Positions 8,419 through 16,843 of a stretch of 32,815 nt of DNA are shown here, in pieces. Both the position numbers and the translations under genes were made by a program. The stretch's first letter is position 1. Every line of letters starts with the position of its first letter. The stretch spans positions 1 through 32,815 of the forward strand of contig JAJXRJ010000025.1 of assembly GCA_021629085.1 (NCBI GenBank), read 5' to 3'. Under the pieces are notes generated by a model. The model had not been told where the DNA came from. It did not search any database and saw only the letters and a list, made by a program, of their open reading frames with translations. Source of the DNA: Oscillospiraceae bacterium. GTDB lineage: Bacteria > Bacillota > Clostridia > UMGS1810.

Positions 8419-8461
8419 AAAAAACGGCAAGATGGCAGCGCAACCCATCTTGCCGTTTTTT
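8419..8461. terminator. Strong bidirectional terminator between araC (+) and rex (-)
   Basis: A perfect 17-bp stem, AAAAAACGGCAAGATGG (8419-8435) with its complement at 8445-8461, closes a 9-nt loop. Terminal A6/T6 runs supply a U tract in both directions. It closes the aconitase-icd-rex operon from the right and backs up the araC terminator from the left. The rest of 8325-8528 is empty. Confidence 0.9.
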
Positions 8462-8528
8462 CATTGTTTGTTTCTCTCCGTTTGCCAAAACAAGCTGCCC
8501 CTGCCGCCCTTTCAAGCCCAGGCCGCGT

Positions 8529-9173
8529 TTATTCCCCTGCATCGGGCTCTAAATTTTTGAGCTTATAAGACAGCATCATCAGGCTGTCAGAGAGGTGGAC
8601 ATTTTCCACCGCCACAGCTTCGTTGGCGTCCAGCTCCACGTAGCTAAAATTCCACAGCGCTTTTACGCCAAGCCGCACCAGCGTTTCTGCCACCTCGTGC
8701 ACCACGGCCTTTGGCACAGCCAAAATGGCAATATCGGGCTTTTGCGCCTCCACAAACGCCGCCAGGCGGTCAATGCCTAAAACGGTTATGCCGTTGATCT
8801 CTTTGCCCACTTTGGCGGTATCCACGTCAAAAATGCCAATCAGCCGAAACCCGCGCTTTTCAAAATTGGTGTGGTTGGCGAGCGCACGGCCTAAGTTCCC
8901 CGCACCAAGAATGATGGTTTTGCACCCGGCGTCCATGCCCAAAATGGCGCTGATTTCCTTGTGCAGCATTTCCACATTGTAGCCATAGCCCTGCTGCCCA
9001 AACCCGCCGAAAAAGTTAAAGTCCTGCCGGATTTGCGATGCTGTGACCCCCATGCGCCGGCTGAGCTCGCCGGACGAGATGCGCAATACCTGCTTTTTGA
9101 GCAAATCGTCCAAATACCGGTAATATCTGGGAAGCCGCCGAACCACGACTTCCGGCACCTTCTTATCCTTCAA
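8529..9173 (-). CDS. rex: Redox-sensing transcriptional repressor Rex
   Basis: A 214-residue protein. An N-terminal winged helix (about 1-75: VVRRLPRYYRYLDDLL, RRMGVTASQIRQDFNFFGGFG) is followed by a Rossmann domain with GAGNLGRALA (90-99), an acidic end of beta-2 in GIFDVD and a domain-swap helix at the C-terminus. Rex binds DNA when NAD+ is high and lets go when NADH accumulates, derepressing fermentation and NADH-oxidising genes. The start is TTG at 9173 with GGGAGG eight nt upstream; the nearby ATG at 9177 is out of frame. It is the third gene of an aconitase-icd-rex operon, 39 nt after icd, which is unusual company for rex. No Rex site is evident upstream of the operon. Confidence 0.95.
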   Translation of the reverse strand: MKDKKVPEVVVRRLPRYYRYLDDLLKKQVLRISSGELSRRMGVTASQIRQDFNFFGGFGQQGYGYNVEMLHKEISAILGMDAGCKTIILGAGNLGRALANHTNFEKRGFRLIGIFDVDTAKVGKEINGITVLGIDRLAAFVEAQKPDIAILAVPKAVVHEVAETLVRLGVKALWNFSYVELDANEAVAVENVHLSDSLMMLSYKLKNLEPDAGE

Positions 9174-9212
9174 ACATCTTACCTCCCAGTGATCCGCTTT
9201 CGCCTGCGCATA

Positions 9213-10382
9213 TTACTTCGAAAGCTTTTGTACGGTTTCCATCACATAGTCGGCAAACTGCGCGCTGGTTGCGCCGTCGTCCCGCCCGGTCATCACCAGC
9301 TTGCGCTCGGTATACATACAAATGTCAAGCGCGGCTTCCAGTTTCTTTGCGGTTTCGTTTTCGCCAATGTGGTCTAACAGCATCACGGCTGCGCGGATGA
9401 TGCTGCACGGGTCGGCAAATTTGTCCCGCCCTTCTTTTACCATGCGCGGCGCACTGCCGTGGATGGCTTCAAACATGGCGTAGCGTTTGCCCAGATTTGC
9501 ACTGCCCGCCGTGCCCACGCCGCCCTGGAATTCCGCGGCCTCGTCGGTTAAAATATCGCCGTAGAGGTTTGGCAGCACCAGCACCTGGAACTGCGTGCGG
9601 CGTTTTTCATCCACCAGCTTGGCGGTCATAATATCAATATACCAGTCGTCCAATTCAATGCCGGGATAGTCCTTTGCAACCTCCTGGCAGATTTTTAAAA
9701 ACTTGCCGTCAGTGGTTTTGACCACGTTGGCTTTGGTCACCGCGGTCACCTTGGTTTTGCCGGTTTTTTTGGCATAGTCAAACGCTGCGCGCGCAATGCG
9801 CTCGCATCCTTCGGTGGTGGCCACGCAAAAGTCCATGGCCAAGTCGTCGGTGACATGCATGCCGTCGCTGCCCAGCGCATAGGAGCCCTCGGTGTTCTCG
9901 CGGAAGAATGTCCAGTCGATGCCCTGCTCCGGCACTTTGACCGGACGCACGTTTGCAAACAGGTCCAGCTCTTTGCGCATGGCGACGTTTGCGCTTTCAA
10001 TGTTGGGCCACTCATCCCCTGCGCGGGGCGTGGTGGTGGGGCCCTTTAACACAACATGGCACTGCTTGATTTCCTCCAGCACATCGTCGGGGATGGCCTT
10101 GCCCACTTTGGCGCGGTTTTCAATGGTGAGCCCGTCAATAACGCGGAATTCCACCTTGCCCTCTAAAACCTTGTCTTTTAACAAAAATTCCAAAATGCGG
10201 TGCGCCTCGTGCGTGATGGCGGGGCCAATGCCGTCGCCGCCCACAATGCCGATGATAATTTTATCAAGGCTTTTGTAGTCCACAAATTCCTTTTGTGCAT
10301 TGATGCGCGCAACACGCGCAAGCTGTTTTTCCAAAAGCGCTTCAAACTTTGCCGAAGCCGCTTTGATTGCGTTTTTATCCAT
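9213..10382 (-). CDS. icd: Isocitrate dehydrogenase (isocitrate/isopropylmalate dehydrogenase family)
   Basis: 389 residues. The Rossmann-like start IIIGIVGGDGIGPAI (about 41-55) is typical of beta-decarboxylating dehydrogenases. NIESANVAMRKELDLFANVRP supplies the Ser, Asn and two Arg residues that bind isocitrate, and favours isocitrate over isopropylmalate. Later motifs are the metal-site region LPNLYGDILTDEAAEF and the nucleotide-loop region EAIHGSAP. It makes 2-oxoglutarate from isocitrate in the cytosol. The start is 13 nt after the aconitase stop, so the two enzymes give a citrate-to-2-oxoglutarate branch, likely for glutamate synthesis. The cofactor (NAD or NADP) cannot be decided by eye. 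Confidence 0.9.
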   Translation of the reverse strand: MDKNAIKAASAKFEALLEKQLARVARINAQKEFVDYKSLDKIIIGIVGGDGIGPAITHEAHRILEFLLKDKVLEGKVEFRVIDGLTIENRAKVGKAIPDDVLEEIKQCHVVLKGPTTTPRAGDEWPNIESANVAMRKELDLFANVRPVKVPEQGIDWTFFRENTEGSYALGSDGMHVTDDLAMDFCVATTEGCERIARAAFDYAKKTGKTKVTAVTKANVVKTTDGKFLKICQEVAKDYPGIELDDWYIDIMTAKLVDEKRRTQFQVLVLPNLYGDILTDEAAEFQGGVGTAGSANLGKRYAMFEAIHGSAPRMVKEGRDKFADPCSIIRAAVMLLDHIGENETAKKLEAALDICMYTERKLVMTGRDDGATSAQFADYVMETVQKLSK

Positions 10383-10395
10383 CCTTTTTTGCCTC

Positions 10396-12318
10396 CTATT
10401 GGTTTTGTTCGCGTGTGTAATTGATGAGCCCGCCTGCGGCCATCATATCGCGCTGGCGGCTGGAAAGTGCAATGTGCACTTTGTATTCTTTGTTTTTGGT
10501 GACATTTTTCACCGTAAATGTATCCGCCGTTTTCACAATCTCCTGTGCATGCCCGATGGCCAGTTCATCCCCCACCGAGATATCGCCATAGTCCGCAGGG
10601 TTGGCAAATGTCATGGGCAGGATGCCGTTATTGATGAGGTTTGCCATATGGATGCGCGCAAACGACTTGGCAATGACGCCTTTTATGCCCAGATAGAGCG
10701 GCGCCAGCGCGGCGTGCTCGCGCGAAGAGCCCTGGCCGTAGTTTTCGCCGGCAATGATAAACCCGCCGCCCGCTTTTTTGGCCCGGGCCGGGAATTCGGG
10801 GTCACAGGGCGTGAGGCAGTATTCCGAAAGATACGGGATGTTGGACCGGTAGGGCAAAAGTTTTGCATTAGACGGCATGATGTGGTCGGTGGTGATGTTG
10901 TCCCCCACCTTGATAAGTGTCTCGCCGCGCACCGTGTCCGGCAGTTTTACGTTTAAGGGGAATTCTTTGATATTGGGGCCGCGCACCACTTGTACGTCGT
11001 TTCCTTCGGGCGCGGGCGCCACTACGAGGTTGTCGTTTATAAGGAACGTCTTTGGCATCTCTACGCTGATGTCCATATCCGCCTCGCGCGGGTCGGTGAG
11101 ATAGCCTGCAATCGCGCTGACCGCCGCGGTTTCCGGGCTTACCAGATACACCTTTGCAGAAGCCGTCCCGCTGCGGCCTTCAAAGTTGCGGTTAAAGGTG
11201 CGCAGCGATACCGCGTCGGTTTTGGGCGACTGCCCCATGCCAATGCAGGGGCCGCATGCCGATTCCAAAATCCGCGCGCCCGCGGCAATCATATCGGCCA
11301 GCGCGCCGTTTTGGCTGAGCATATTGAGCACCTGCTTGGAGCCCGGCGCAATGACAAGGCTCACGTCCTCGTGCACAGTTTGGCCCTTTAAAATTTTGGC
11401 AACCTTCATCATATCGAGATAGGACGAGTTGGTGCAGCTGCCAATGGCAACCTGGTCCACCTTGATTTTGCCAATCTCTTTTACCGGTTCCACATTGTCC
11501 GGCATGTGCGGCTTGGCCGCAAGCGGGACCAGTTTGGCCAAATCAATGGTGATTTCTTCATCATACGCCGCGTCTGCATCGGGCAGGATTTCGGTAAAAT
11601 CTTCCTCGCGCCCCTGCGCCTTTAAAAATGCGCGGGTAATTTCATCGCTGGGGAACACCGAGGTGGTGGCGCCCAGCTCTGCGCCCATGTTGGTGATGGT
11701 GGCGCGCTCGGGCACCGACAGCGATTTTACGCCCTCGCCGCAGTATTCCATCACTTTGCCCACGCCGCCTTTGACCGAAAGGATGCGCAGCACTTCTAAG
11801 ATGATGTCCTTTGCGGACACCCATTTTGGGAGCTTGCCCAACAAGTTGACTTTTACCACCTTGGGCATGGTGATGTAGTATGCGCCGCCGCCCATGGCAA
11901 CCGCAACATCCAGCCCGCCCGCGCCAATGGCCAGCATGCCGATGCCGCCGCCGGTGGGGGTGTGGCTGTCCGAGCCCAGAAGCGTCTGGCCCGGGATGCC
12001 AAACCGCTCTAAATGCACCTGGTGGCAAATGCCGTTCCCGGGGCGTGAAAAGTAGATGCCGTGTTTTTTGGTGACGGTTTGGATGTATTTGTGGTCGTCG
12101 GCGTTTTCAAACCCCGACTGCAGCATGTTGTGGTCAATGTACGCCACTGATTTTTTGGTTTTCACACGCGGGATGCCCATTGCCTCAAACTGCAAATACG
12201 CCATAGTGCCGGTGGAATCCTGCGTCAGCGTCTGGTCAATGCGGATGGAAATTTCCTGCCCCGCCGCCATTTCGCCCGAAACCAGGTGGTTTTTAATAAT
12301 CTTTTGTGTGATATTCAA
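10396..12318 (-). CDS. Aconitate hydratase (short, about 640-residue type)
   Basis: 640 residues. The 4Fe-4S ligands are the Cys in GSCTNSSYLD (about 295) and two in ACGPCIGMG (about 353-356). Other landmarks are the substrate-binding LLGSDSHTPTGGGIG (about 113-128) and the swivel domain with GENYGQGSSREHAALAP (about 545-561). The length and split of domains match the short aconitases of Clostridia and archaea rather than the roughly 900-residue AcnA. It converts citrate to isocitrate, directly supplying the next gene, icd. The start is TTG at 12318 with AAGGA upstream; the ATG a few bases earlier is out of frame. It is the first gene of the aconitase-icd-rex operon. Confidence 0.93.
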   Translation of the reverse strand: MNITQKIIKNHLVSGEMAAGQEISIRIDQTLTQDSTGTMAYLQFEAMGIPRVKTKKSVAYIDHNMLQSGFENADDHKYIQTVTKKHGIYFSRPGNGICHQVHLERFGIPGQTLLGSDSHTPTGGGIGMLAIGAGGLDVAVAMGGGAYYITMPKVVKVNLLGKLPKWVSAKDIILEVLRILSVKGGVGKVMEYCGEGVKSLSVPERATITNMGAELGATTSVFPSDEITRAFLKAQGREEDFTEILPDADAAYDEEITIDLAKLVPLAAKPHMPDNVEPVKEIGKIKVDQVAIGSCTNSSYLDMMKVAKILKGQTVHEDVSLVIAPGSKQVLNMLSQNGALADMIAAGARILESACGPCIGMGQSPKTDAVSLRTFNRNFEGRSGTASAKVYLVSPETAAVSAIAGYLTDPREADMDISVEMPKTFLINDNLVVAPAPEGNDVQVVRGPNIKEFPLNVKLPDTVRGETLIKVGDNITTDHIMPSNAKLLPYRSNIPYLSEYCLTPCDPEFPARAKKAGGGFIIAGENYGQGSSREHAALAPLYLGIKGVIAKSFARIHMANLINNGILPMTFANPADYGDISVGDELAIGHAQEIVKTADTFTVKNVTKNKEYKVHIALSSRQRDMMAAGGLINYTREQNQ

Positions 12319-12407
12319 AATCCGTCATCCTTTCTCTCTATGGATTTTTCATAAAATACGCGTTAAAACCACGCATTTTACATTTTATTTTATGCGGCCT
12401 TATAAAG

Positions 12408-12423
12408 GACATCGGCCAATGTC
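12408..12423. repeat. Near-palindrome in the aconitase leader
   Basis: GACATCGGCCAATGTC is self-complementary except for one C-T/A-G position. It lies about 90 nt upstream of the aconitase start, inside the predicted leader, and could be a regulator site or a small RNA hairpin. No family is recognised. Confidence 0.35.
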
Positions 12424-12467
12424 TCATCCCTCAAAATTTCAAATCAACGTTTTAGGAAGGACACTTC

Positions 12468-12496
12468 ATTTTACCATAATTTACAGTGGATTACAA
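12468..12496 (-). promoter_or_regulatory. Candidate promoter of the aconitase-icd-rex operon
   Basis: On the minus strand TTGTAA (12496-12491), 17 nt, TAAAAT (12473-12468) with TG two nt before the -10. This implies a leader of roughly 140 nt. No riboswitch or Rex operator was recognised in 12319-12467. Confidence 0.55.
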
Positions 12497-12572
12497 GTCT
12501 TTTTCTCGTTCTTCTTATCTAACCTGTACAAAATAAGAGCCAAGATTTTGTGAAAAAAGCCCAAACACAAGA

Positions 12573-12597
12573 AAACAGCAGGCGTTATGCCTGCCGT
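12573..12597 (-). terminator. Hairpin over the folA stop codon
   Basis: On the minus strand GGCAGGC-ATAAC-GCCTGCT is followed by GTTTTCTTGTG. The stem includes the last folA codons, and the TAA stop falls in the loop and right arm. The tail is only moderately T-rich, so termination may be partial. Confidence 0.55.
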
Positions 12598-13076
12598 CTA
12601 TAGCAGTGGAAGGTATAAAAAATCCCGTTGTCCGAATGCGGCGCCGAGGCCTCTGTGCATTTCCAGTTCCCAAGCGTTTGTAAATTGCAAAGATAGCTGT
12701 CTGCCTGCGCCTCTGCCTCCACATGGGTGATATATGCAGTGTCGCAATACGGCAAAAGCGCATTGTACACCGATGCGCCGCCAATGACAAACACGTCGCG
12801 CGTATCATAGTGCTTGAGCGCGGCAAACAGCGCGTCGTAGCCATTGACCACTGTCACGCCGTCCGGATGGAAGTCCGGATTGTTTGAAAGCACCACATTG
12901 ATGCGGTTTTTGAGCGGCCTTTGCCCCGGAAAGGACGCAAACGTTTTGCGCCCCATCACAACCACCTTCCCGGTGGTCATTTTTACAAAATATCGCATGT
13001 CGCCGGGCAGGGAAAACAGCAGCTTGCCGTCTTTTCCAATGCCCCAGTTCCGGTCGACGGCGGCAATCAGGTTCAT
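12585..13076 (-). CDS. folA: Dihydrofolate reductase
   Basis: 163 residues with the standard landmarks: N-terminal MNLIAAVDRNWGIGKDGKLLF, LPGDMRYFVKMT, VVVMGRKTFASFP and the nucleotide-binding VFVIGGASVYNALLP (about 95-110). It regenerates tetrahydrofolate with NADPH, the partner reaction of the thymidylate synthase 12 nt upstream, which turns methylene-tetrahydrofolate into dihydrofolate. AAAGGAGG precedes the ATG at 13076. It is the last gene of galT-galK-rdgB-thyA-folA. Confidence 0.95.
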   Translation of the reverse strand: MNLIAAVDRNWGIGKDGKLLFSLPGDMRYFVKMTTGKVVVMGRKTFASFPGQRPLKNRINVVLSNNPDFHPDGVTVVNGYDALFAALKHYDTRDVFVIGGASVYNALLPYCDTAYITHVEAEAQADSYLCNLQTLGNWKCTEASAPHSDNGIFYTFHCYRRQA

Positions 13077-13088
13077 ACAGTTCCTCCT

Positions 13089-13919
13089 TTAAACCGCAAC
13101 GGGGATTTTTGTTTCAAACGGGTGGTACTGGTAATTTTTCAGCGATACGCTGCCTGCGCTAAACTGGTAAAAATCATCCACATCCGCCTCCAGATGGAAT
13201 TCCGGCGCATCATACGGCGTGCGGGAAATGAGTTCCTCCACAATGGGGATGTGCCGGTCGTAAATGTGCGCATCCGCAATGACGTGCACAAGCTCCCCGG
13301 CCCGAAGCCCGCTCACCTGGGCAAACATGTGCACCAAAACCGCATATTGGCACACATTCCAGCTGTTGGCCACCAGCATGTCCTGTGAGCGCTGGTTTAA
13401 AATGGCGTTGAGCCTGCCGTCTGCCACATTGAAGGTGACGCTGTAGGCACAGGGGTACAGTGCCATTTCCGAAAGGTCGTGGTGGTTGTAGAGGTTGGTC
13501 ATAATGCGGCGGGAGAGCGGGTTGTGCTTTAAATCATACAGCACCCGGTCCACCTGGTCAAACCAGCCCTCTTTATATGGGTGCTTCACCCCCAGCTGAT
13601 AGCCGTACGCCTTGCCGATGCTGCCCGTCTCGTCCGCCCACGCGTCCCAGATGTGGCTGTTTAGGTCATGTATATTGCTGGATTTTTTCTGCCAAATCCA
13701 CAAAAGCTCGTCCACCGCCGATTTTAACGCAGTGCGGCGCAGGGTGAGGATGGGAAACTCCTGTTCTAAATCGTAGCGGTTTACAATGCCGAACCGTTTT
13801 ACCGTGTGCGCTTTTTCCCCGTCCTCCCACACGGGGCGGACGTCAAACTCGGTGTCCCAAACGCCGTTTTCTAAAATGTCTTTGCAGTTTTTGATAAATA
13901 TGGTATCCGCCATGCTCAT
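13089..13919 (-). CDS. thyA: Thymidylate synthase
   Basis: 276 residues. The catalytic Cys is in ALYPCAYSVTFNV, then NQRSQDMLVANSWNVCQY and a C-terminal VIADAHIYDRHI for dUMP binding; the protein ends in VAV, as folate-dependent synthases do. The residue after the catalytic Cys is Ala, not the His of the E. coli enzyme. As I recall the family, this departs from PCH much as B. subtilis ThyA (phi3T type) does. It methylates dUMP to dTMP. The frame is open to 13955, but AGGAGGG at 13928-13934 places the start at ATG 13919. It lies 13 nt after rdgB and 12 nt before folA. Confidence 0.95.
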   Translation of the reverse strand: MSMADTIFIKNCKDILENGVWDTEFDVRPVWEDGEKAHTVKRFGIVNRYDLEQEFPILTLRRTALKSAVDELLWIWQKKSSNIHDLNSHIWDAWADETGSIGKAYGYQLGVKHPYKEGWFDQVDRVLYDLKHNPLSRRIMTNLYNHHDLSEMALYPCAYSVTFNVADGRLNAILNQRSQDMLVANSWNVCQYAVLVHMFAQVSGLRAGELVHVIADAHIYDRHIPIVEELISRTPYDAPEFHLEADVDDFYQFSAGSVSLKNYQYHPFETKIPVAV

Positions 13920-13932
13920 TTTAGAATCCCTC

Positions 13933-14514
13933 CTATCTGCCGCGCAAAAACGCATCCAGCTTCTGGAGCGCCCGATAGCGGTGGCTCACCTTGTTTTTTT
14001 GGGCCGGGTCGGCCTCCCCCAGCGTGCAGCCAAACGGGGGGTAATAAAATAACGGGTCATATCCAAACCCGTGCCCCCCCTTGGGCGCGCGGGCAATAAG
14101 CCCCTCGCACTCGCCGCGGAAGGTGTGGGTTTCGCCGTCCGGGAACACAATGGCAATCGCGCACACAAACCGCCCGGTGCGCTGCGCATCCGGCACGTTT
14201 TTAAGCGCGTCCAAAAGCTTCTTATTGCGGTCTTCATCCGTTGCGTGCTCCCCTGCATAGCGCGCGGAATAAATGCCCGGCGCCCCGCCTAACGCATCCA
14301 CCACAATGCCGGAATCGTCCGCAATGGTGGGAAGGTTACAGAGGCGGCAGATTTGTGACGCCTTTAAAACAGCGTTTTCCTCAAAGGTGGTGCCGGTCTC
14401 CTCCACATCGCACAAAATGCCGGCTTCTGCTTGCGAAAGCACCTCGTGCCCGGTTAGGATTTCACGCATTTCGCGCACTTTGTTTTGGTTGCCGGTGGCA
14501 ATGATGAGCTTCAT
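13933..14514 (-). CDS. rdgB: RdgB/HAM1-type non-canonical purine NTP pyrophosphatase
   Basis: 193 residues. N-terminal MKLIIATGNQNKVREM binds the triphosphate. EETGTTFEENAVLKA and TIADDSGIVVDALGGAPGIYSARYAG are family signatures, as is PKGGHGFGYDPLFYYP. It hydrolyses dITP and XTP to monophosphates, keeping deaminated purines out of DNA and RNA. Its ATG shares ATGA with the galK stop (4-nt overlap), so it is probably translationally coupled. It sits between galactose genes and dTMP/folate genes and shows no galactose link of its own. Confidence 0.95.
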   Translation of the reverse strand: MKLIIATGNQNKVREMREILTGHEVLSQAEAGILCDVEETGTTFEENAVLKASQICRLCNLPTIADDSGIVVDALGGAPGIYSARYAGEHATDEDRNKKLLDALKNVPDAQRTGRFVCAIAIVFPDGETHTFRGECEGLIARAPKGGHGFGYDPLFYYPPFGCTLGEADPAQKNKVSHRYRALQKLDAFLRGR

Positions 14515-15701
14515 ATTGGTTTCACCTCATGCCCGCCGTCCCCGATTTCAGTCACATAAAACGACGCGGCAAGGCCGGTTTTTTCGGTGTAGCGCTTGCC
14601 CACCTCTGCAATCATGCGCTGCACGGCGTCCTCTTCCACAATGCTCACCGTGCAGCCGCCAAAGCCCGCGCCCGTCATGCGGGATCCCAGAACGCCGTCA
14701 ATTTTACGCGCTTCGGCCACCAGCGTGTCCAGCTCAAGGCCGGTCACTTCATACAGGTCGCGCAAGGAGTCGTGCGACGCGTTCATCAGCGCGCCAAACC
14801 GCGCCATATCGCCGTTTTTGAGCGCTTCCACCGATTGCAGCACACGGTCGTCTTCGCAAATGACGTGCTCCACCCGCTTTTGCACCACGGGGTCTTTGAT
14901 GAGGTGCTTATGCGCCAAAAACTCTGCACGCGAAATTTCGCCCAGGCAGGTTTTATCAGGCATTGCGGCCTTGAGCGCGGCAAGCCCCTGCTCGCACTCT
15001 GCGCGCCGCTCGTTATACTTGGAGTCGGCAAGCGACCGCTTTTTATTGGTATTGGCCAAAACCAATTTTTTACCGTGCAAATCCAGCTTGGCATACTGGT
15101 AGGAAAGGTCTTTGCAGTCCAGGAAAATGGCACAGTCTTTCTTGCCCATGGCGGATGCAAACTGGTCCATGATGCCGCAGTTGACGCCAATGTAATTGTG
15201 CTCTGCCGCCTGGCCGATTTTGGCCATTTCAATCTTGTCGATGGGCGCATGGATGCCCTTGGCTTCGTTGGAAAACGTGGCAAACAGCACCGCCGTTGCC
15301 ACTTCGATGGCAGCAGAGGACGAAAGCCCGCCGCCGTGCGGCACAGTGTCGTCATAGAGCAGGTCCGCCCCCACAATTTCATAGCCCAGCTTCTGCATTT
15401 CACAGGCCACGCCAATTTGGTAGTTGCCCCACGTTAAATGCTTGTAGTTTTCAAGGTTTTCAATGTCTGCCTCCACCACGTCGGGCAAATCGGTTGCGCG
15501 GAGGCAAATCTTTTTGTCGCTCCGCTTGCGCGCCACAATGGTGGTTTTCATGCCCAGCGCCGCGGGAAACACATAGCCGCCGTTGTAGTCGGTGTGCTCG
15601 CCGATTAAGTTCACCCGCCCCGGCGAAACAAACACCCGCAAACCGTCCCGGCTGCCGCCGTAAATTTCTAAAAATTGGTCAATTACCTGGTTTTGTTCCA
15701 T
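14511..15701 (-). CDS. galK: Galactokinase
   Basis: 396 residues of the GHMP kinase superfamily. The galactokinase signature GRVNLIGEHTDYNGG is at 28-42, the phosphate-binding loop PHGGGLSSSAA at about 118-130 and the third GHMP motif MTGAGFGGCTVSIV near 340. It phosphorylates galactose at C1 with ATP, giving the substrate for galT 12 nt upstream. AGGAGGG stands 8 nt before the ATG. The Leloir pathway is completed by UDP-galactose 4-epimerase, and galE is not in this window. Confidence 0.96.
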   Translation of the reverse strand: MEQNQVIDQFLEIYGGSRDGLRVFVSPGRVNLIGEHTDYNGGYVFPAALGMKTTIVARKRSDKKICLRATDLPDVVEADIENLENYKHLTWGNYQIGVACEMQKLGYEIVGADLLYDDTVPHGGGLSSSAAIEVATAVLFATFSNEAKGIHAPIDKIEMAKIGQAAEHNYIGVNCGIMDQFASAMGKKDCAIFLDCKDLSYQYAKLDLHGKKLVLANTNKKRSLADSKYNERRAECEQGLAALKAAMPDKTCLGEISRAEFLAHKHLIKDPVVQKRVEHVICEDDRVLQSVEALKNGDMARFGALMNASHDSLRDLYEVTGLELDTLVAEARKIDGVLGSRMTGAGFGGCTVSIVEEDAVQRMIAEVGKRYTEKTGLAASFYVTEIGDGGHEVKPI

Positions 15702-15713
15702 CCAAACGCCCTC

Positions 15714-16688
15714 CTATTGGTTTTTCGCAAGATACCGCGCATACGCCTCTCTTAGCTCCTGCGCCTTTTCCTCCGGCGCGGTGGGATTGCAGTGCGCCCA
15801 CGCGCCCGTTTCACTGGACGCATTAAACTTCTGCTTTTCTTTGGACCGCATGGGCGGGAAAAACTCGATGTGGAAGTGGTAAATATCGCTGAAATCCCCG
15901 CTGTTGACAGGGTCCTGGTGCATACACATCATATAGGGGAACGGATAGTCAAACAAATTGTCCAGCGTGCCCGCCGCGGCCTTCACTGTTTTTGCAAGGT
16001 TGTCCTTTTCGCGCTCGGTAAACTGCGCAAGGTTTTGCTTGTGCGCCTTGGACGCAATGTAGATGCCGTAAGGGTATTCGGAATAAAACGGCAAAAATAC
16101 GATGAAATCTTCATTTTCAAAGATAATCCGTTCTTTTTGGGCGATTTCGTCTTTTAGCATATCGCAAAAGAGGCAGCGCCCCGTCTCATCAAAATGCTCT
16201 TTCGAGGAGGCAAGCTCCAGCTCCAGCTTTTTGGGGATGTAGGAGTAGCCGTAAATTTGGCCGTGGGGATGCGGCATGGTGACGCCCACCACCTCGCCGC
16301 GGTTTTCAAAGATGAACACGTATTTGATGTTTTCGTCCTTGGACATTTCCAAAAACCGCTCGGTCCACAAATCCACCAGCTTGCGGATGTGCCCCACCGG
16401 AAGCTCGGGCAGGGTGATGGTGTGGTTGGGCGAATACAAAATCACCTCGCACTTGCCGTAGGCAGGGCGGGTTTTATAGAGCGCGGTCGCCACGTCGTCC
16501 GGCACAGGCGGGGTTTGCGACAGCGCGGGGAAGTCGTTGTCATATTCATACACCTCGTAGGTGTCGGGCACCTTGCCGGAGCCGGGGCAAAACGGGCACC
16601 AGTCCTTGGGCATCTGGGGCCGGTTTTGGCGGTGTGAGGCAATCATTACCCAGTCTTTTGTAAGCGGGTTCCAACGAAGTTCAGCCAT
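15714..16688 (-). CDS. galT: Galactose-1-phosphate uridylyltransferase
   Basis: 324 residues, the length of the E. coli-type enzyme. CPFCPG (about 31-36) supplies zinc ligands. MPHPHGQIYGY (about 138-148) holds the catalytic His of the HPH motif that forms the uridylyl intermediate. The C-terminal half has HFHIEFFPPMRS. It exchanges UMP between UDP-glucose and galactose-1-phosphate. It is the first gene of the five-gene operon and lies directly behind a near-consensus promoter. Confidence 0.96.
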   Translation of the reverse strand: MAELRWNPLTKDWVMIASHRQNRPQMPKDWCPFCPGSGKVPDTYEVYEYDNDFPALSQTPPVPDDVATALYKTRPAYGKCEVILYSPNHTITLPELPVGHIRKLVDLWTERFLEMSKDENIKYVFIFENRGEVVGVTMPHPHGQIYGYSYIPKKLELELASSKEHFDETGRCLFCDMLKDEIAQKERIIFENEDFIVFLPFYSEYPYGIYIASKAHKQNLAQFTEREKDNLAKTVKAAAGTLDNLFDYPFPYMMCMHQDPVNSGDFSDIYHFHIEFFPPMRSKEKQKFNASSETGAWAHCNPTAPEEKAQELREAYARYLAKNQ

Positions 16689-16745
16689 AGTTCTTTCTCC
16701 TTATGTAAAATTCGCAGCGAATAATGCATTGCTACAATCTGTTTT

Positions 16746-16774
16746 ATTATACCGTGTTTTTTTTCATCCGTCAA
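16746..16774 (-). promoter_or_regulatory. Promoter of the galT-galK-rdgB-thyA-folA operon
   Basis: On the minus strand TTGACG (16774-16769), 17 nt, TATAAT (16751-16746). The leader is about 50 nt and ends in AAGGAG before the galT ATG. No clear operator repeat is visible, so it may be constitutive, which would suit the housekeeping genes downstream. Confidence 0.85.
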
Positions 16775-16804
16775 TAAAAAACCGCAATCTCTTTTTCCAA
16801 AAGA

Positions 16805-16837
16805 AAATAAAACCCCCGCTCCAACGGAAACGGGGGT
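16805..16837 (-). terminator. Terminator of the rpsF-ssb-rpsR operon
   Basis: ACCCCCG (16812-16818) pairs with CGGGGGT (16831-16837). On the minus strand the stem is followed by TTTATTTTCTTTT. It lies 7 nt after the rpsR stop codon and upstream of the galT promoter. Confidence 0.88.
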
Positions 16838-16843
16838 CTCGTC

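Noticed and set aside
12319..12584. Riboswitch or Rex operator upstream of aconitase
   Set aside because: Only an imperfect 16-bp palindrome and a promoter were visible; no conserved riboswitch core or TTGT/ACAA operator was found.
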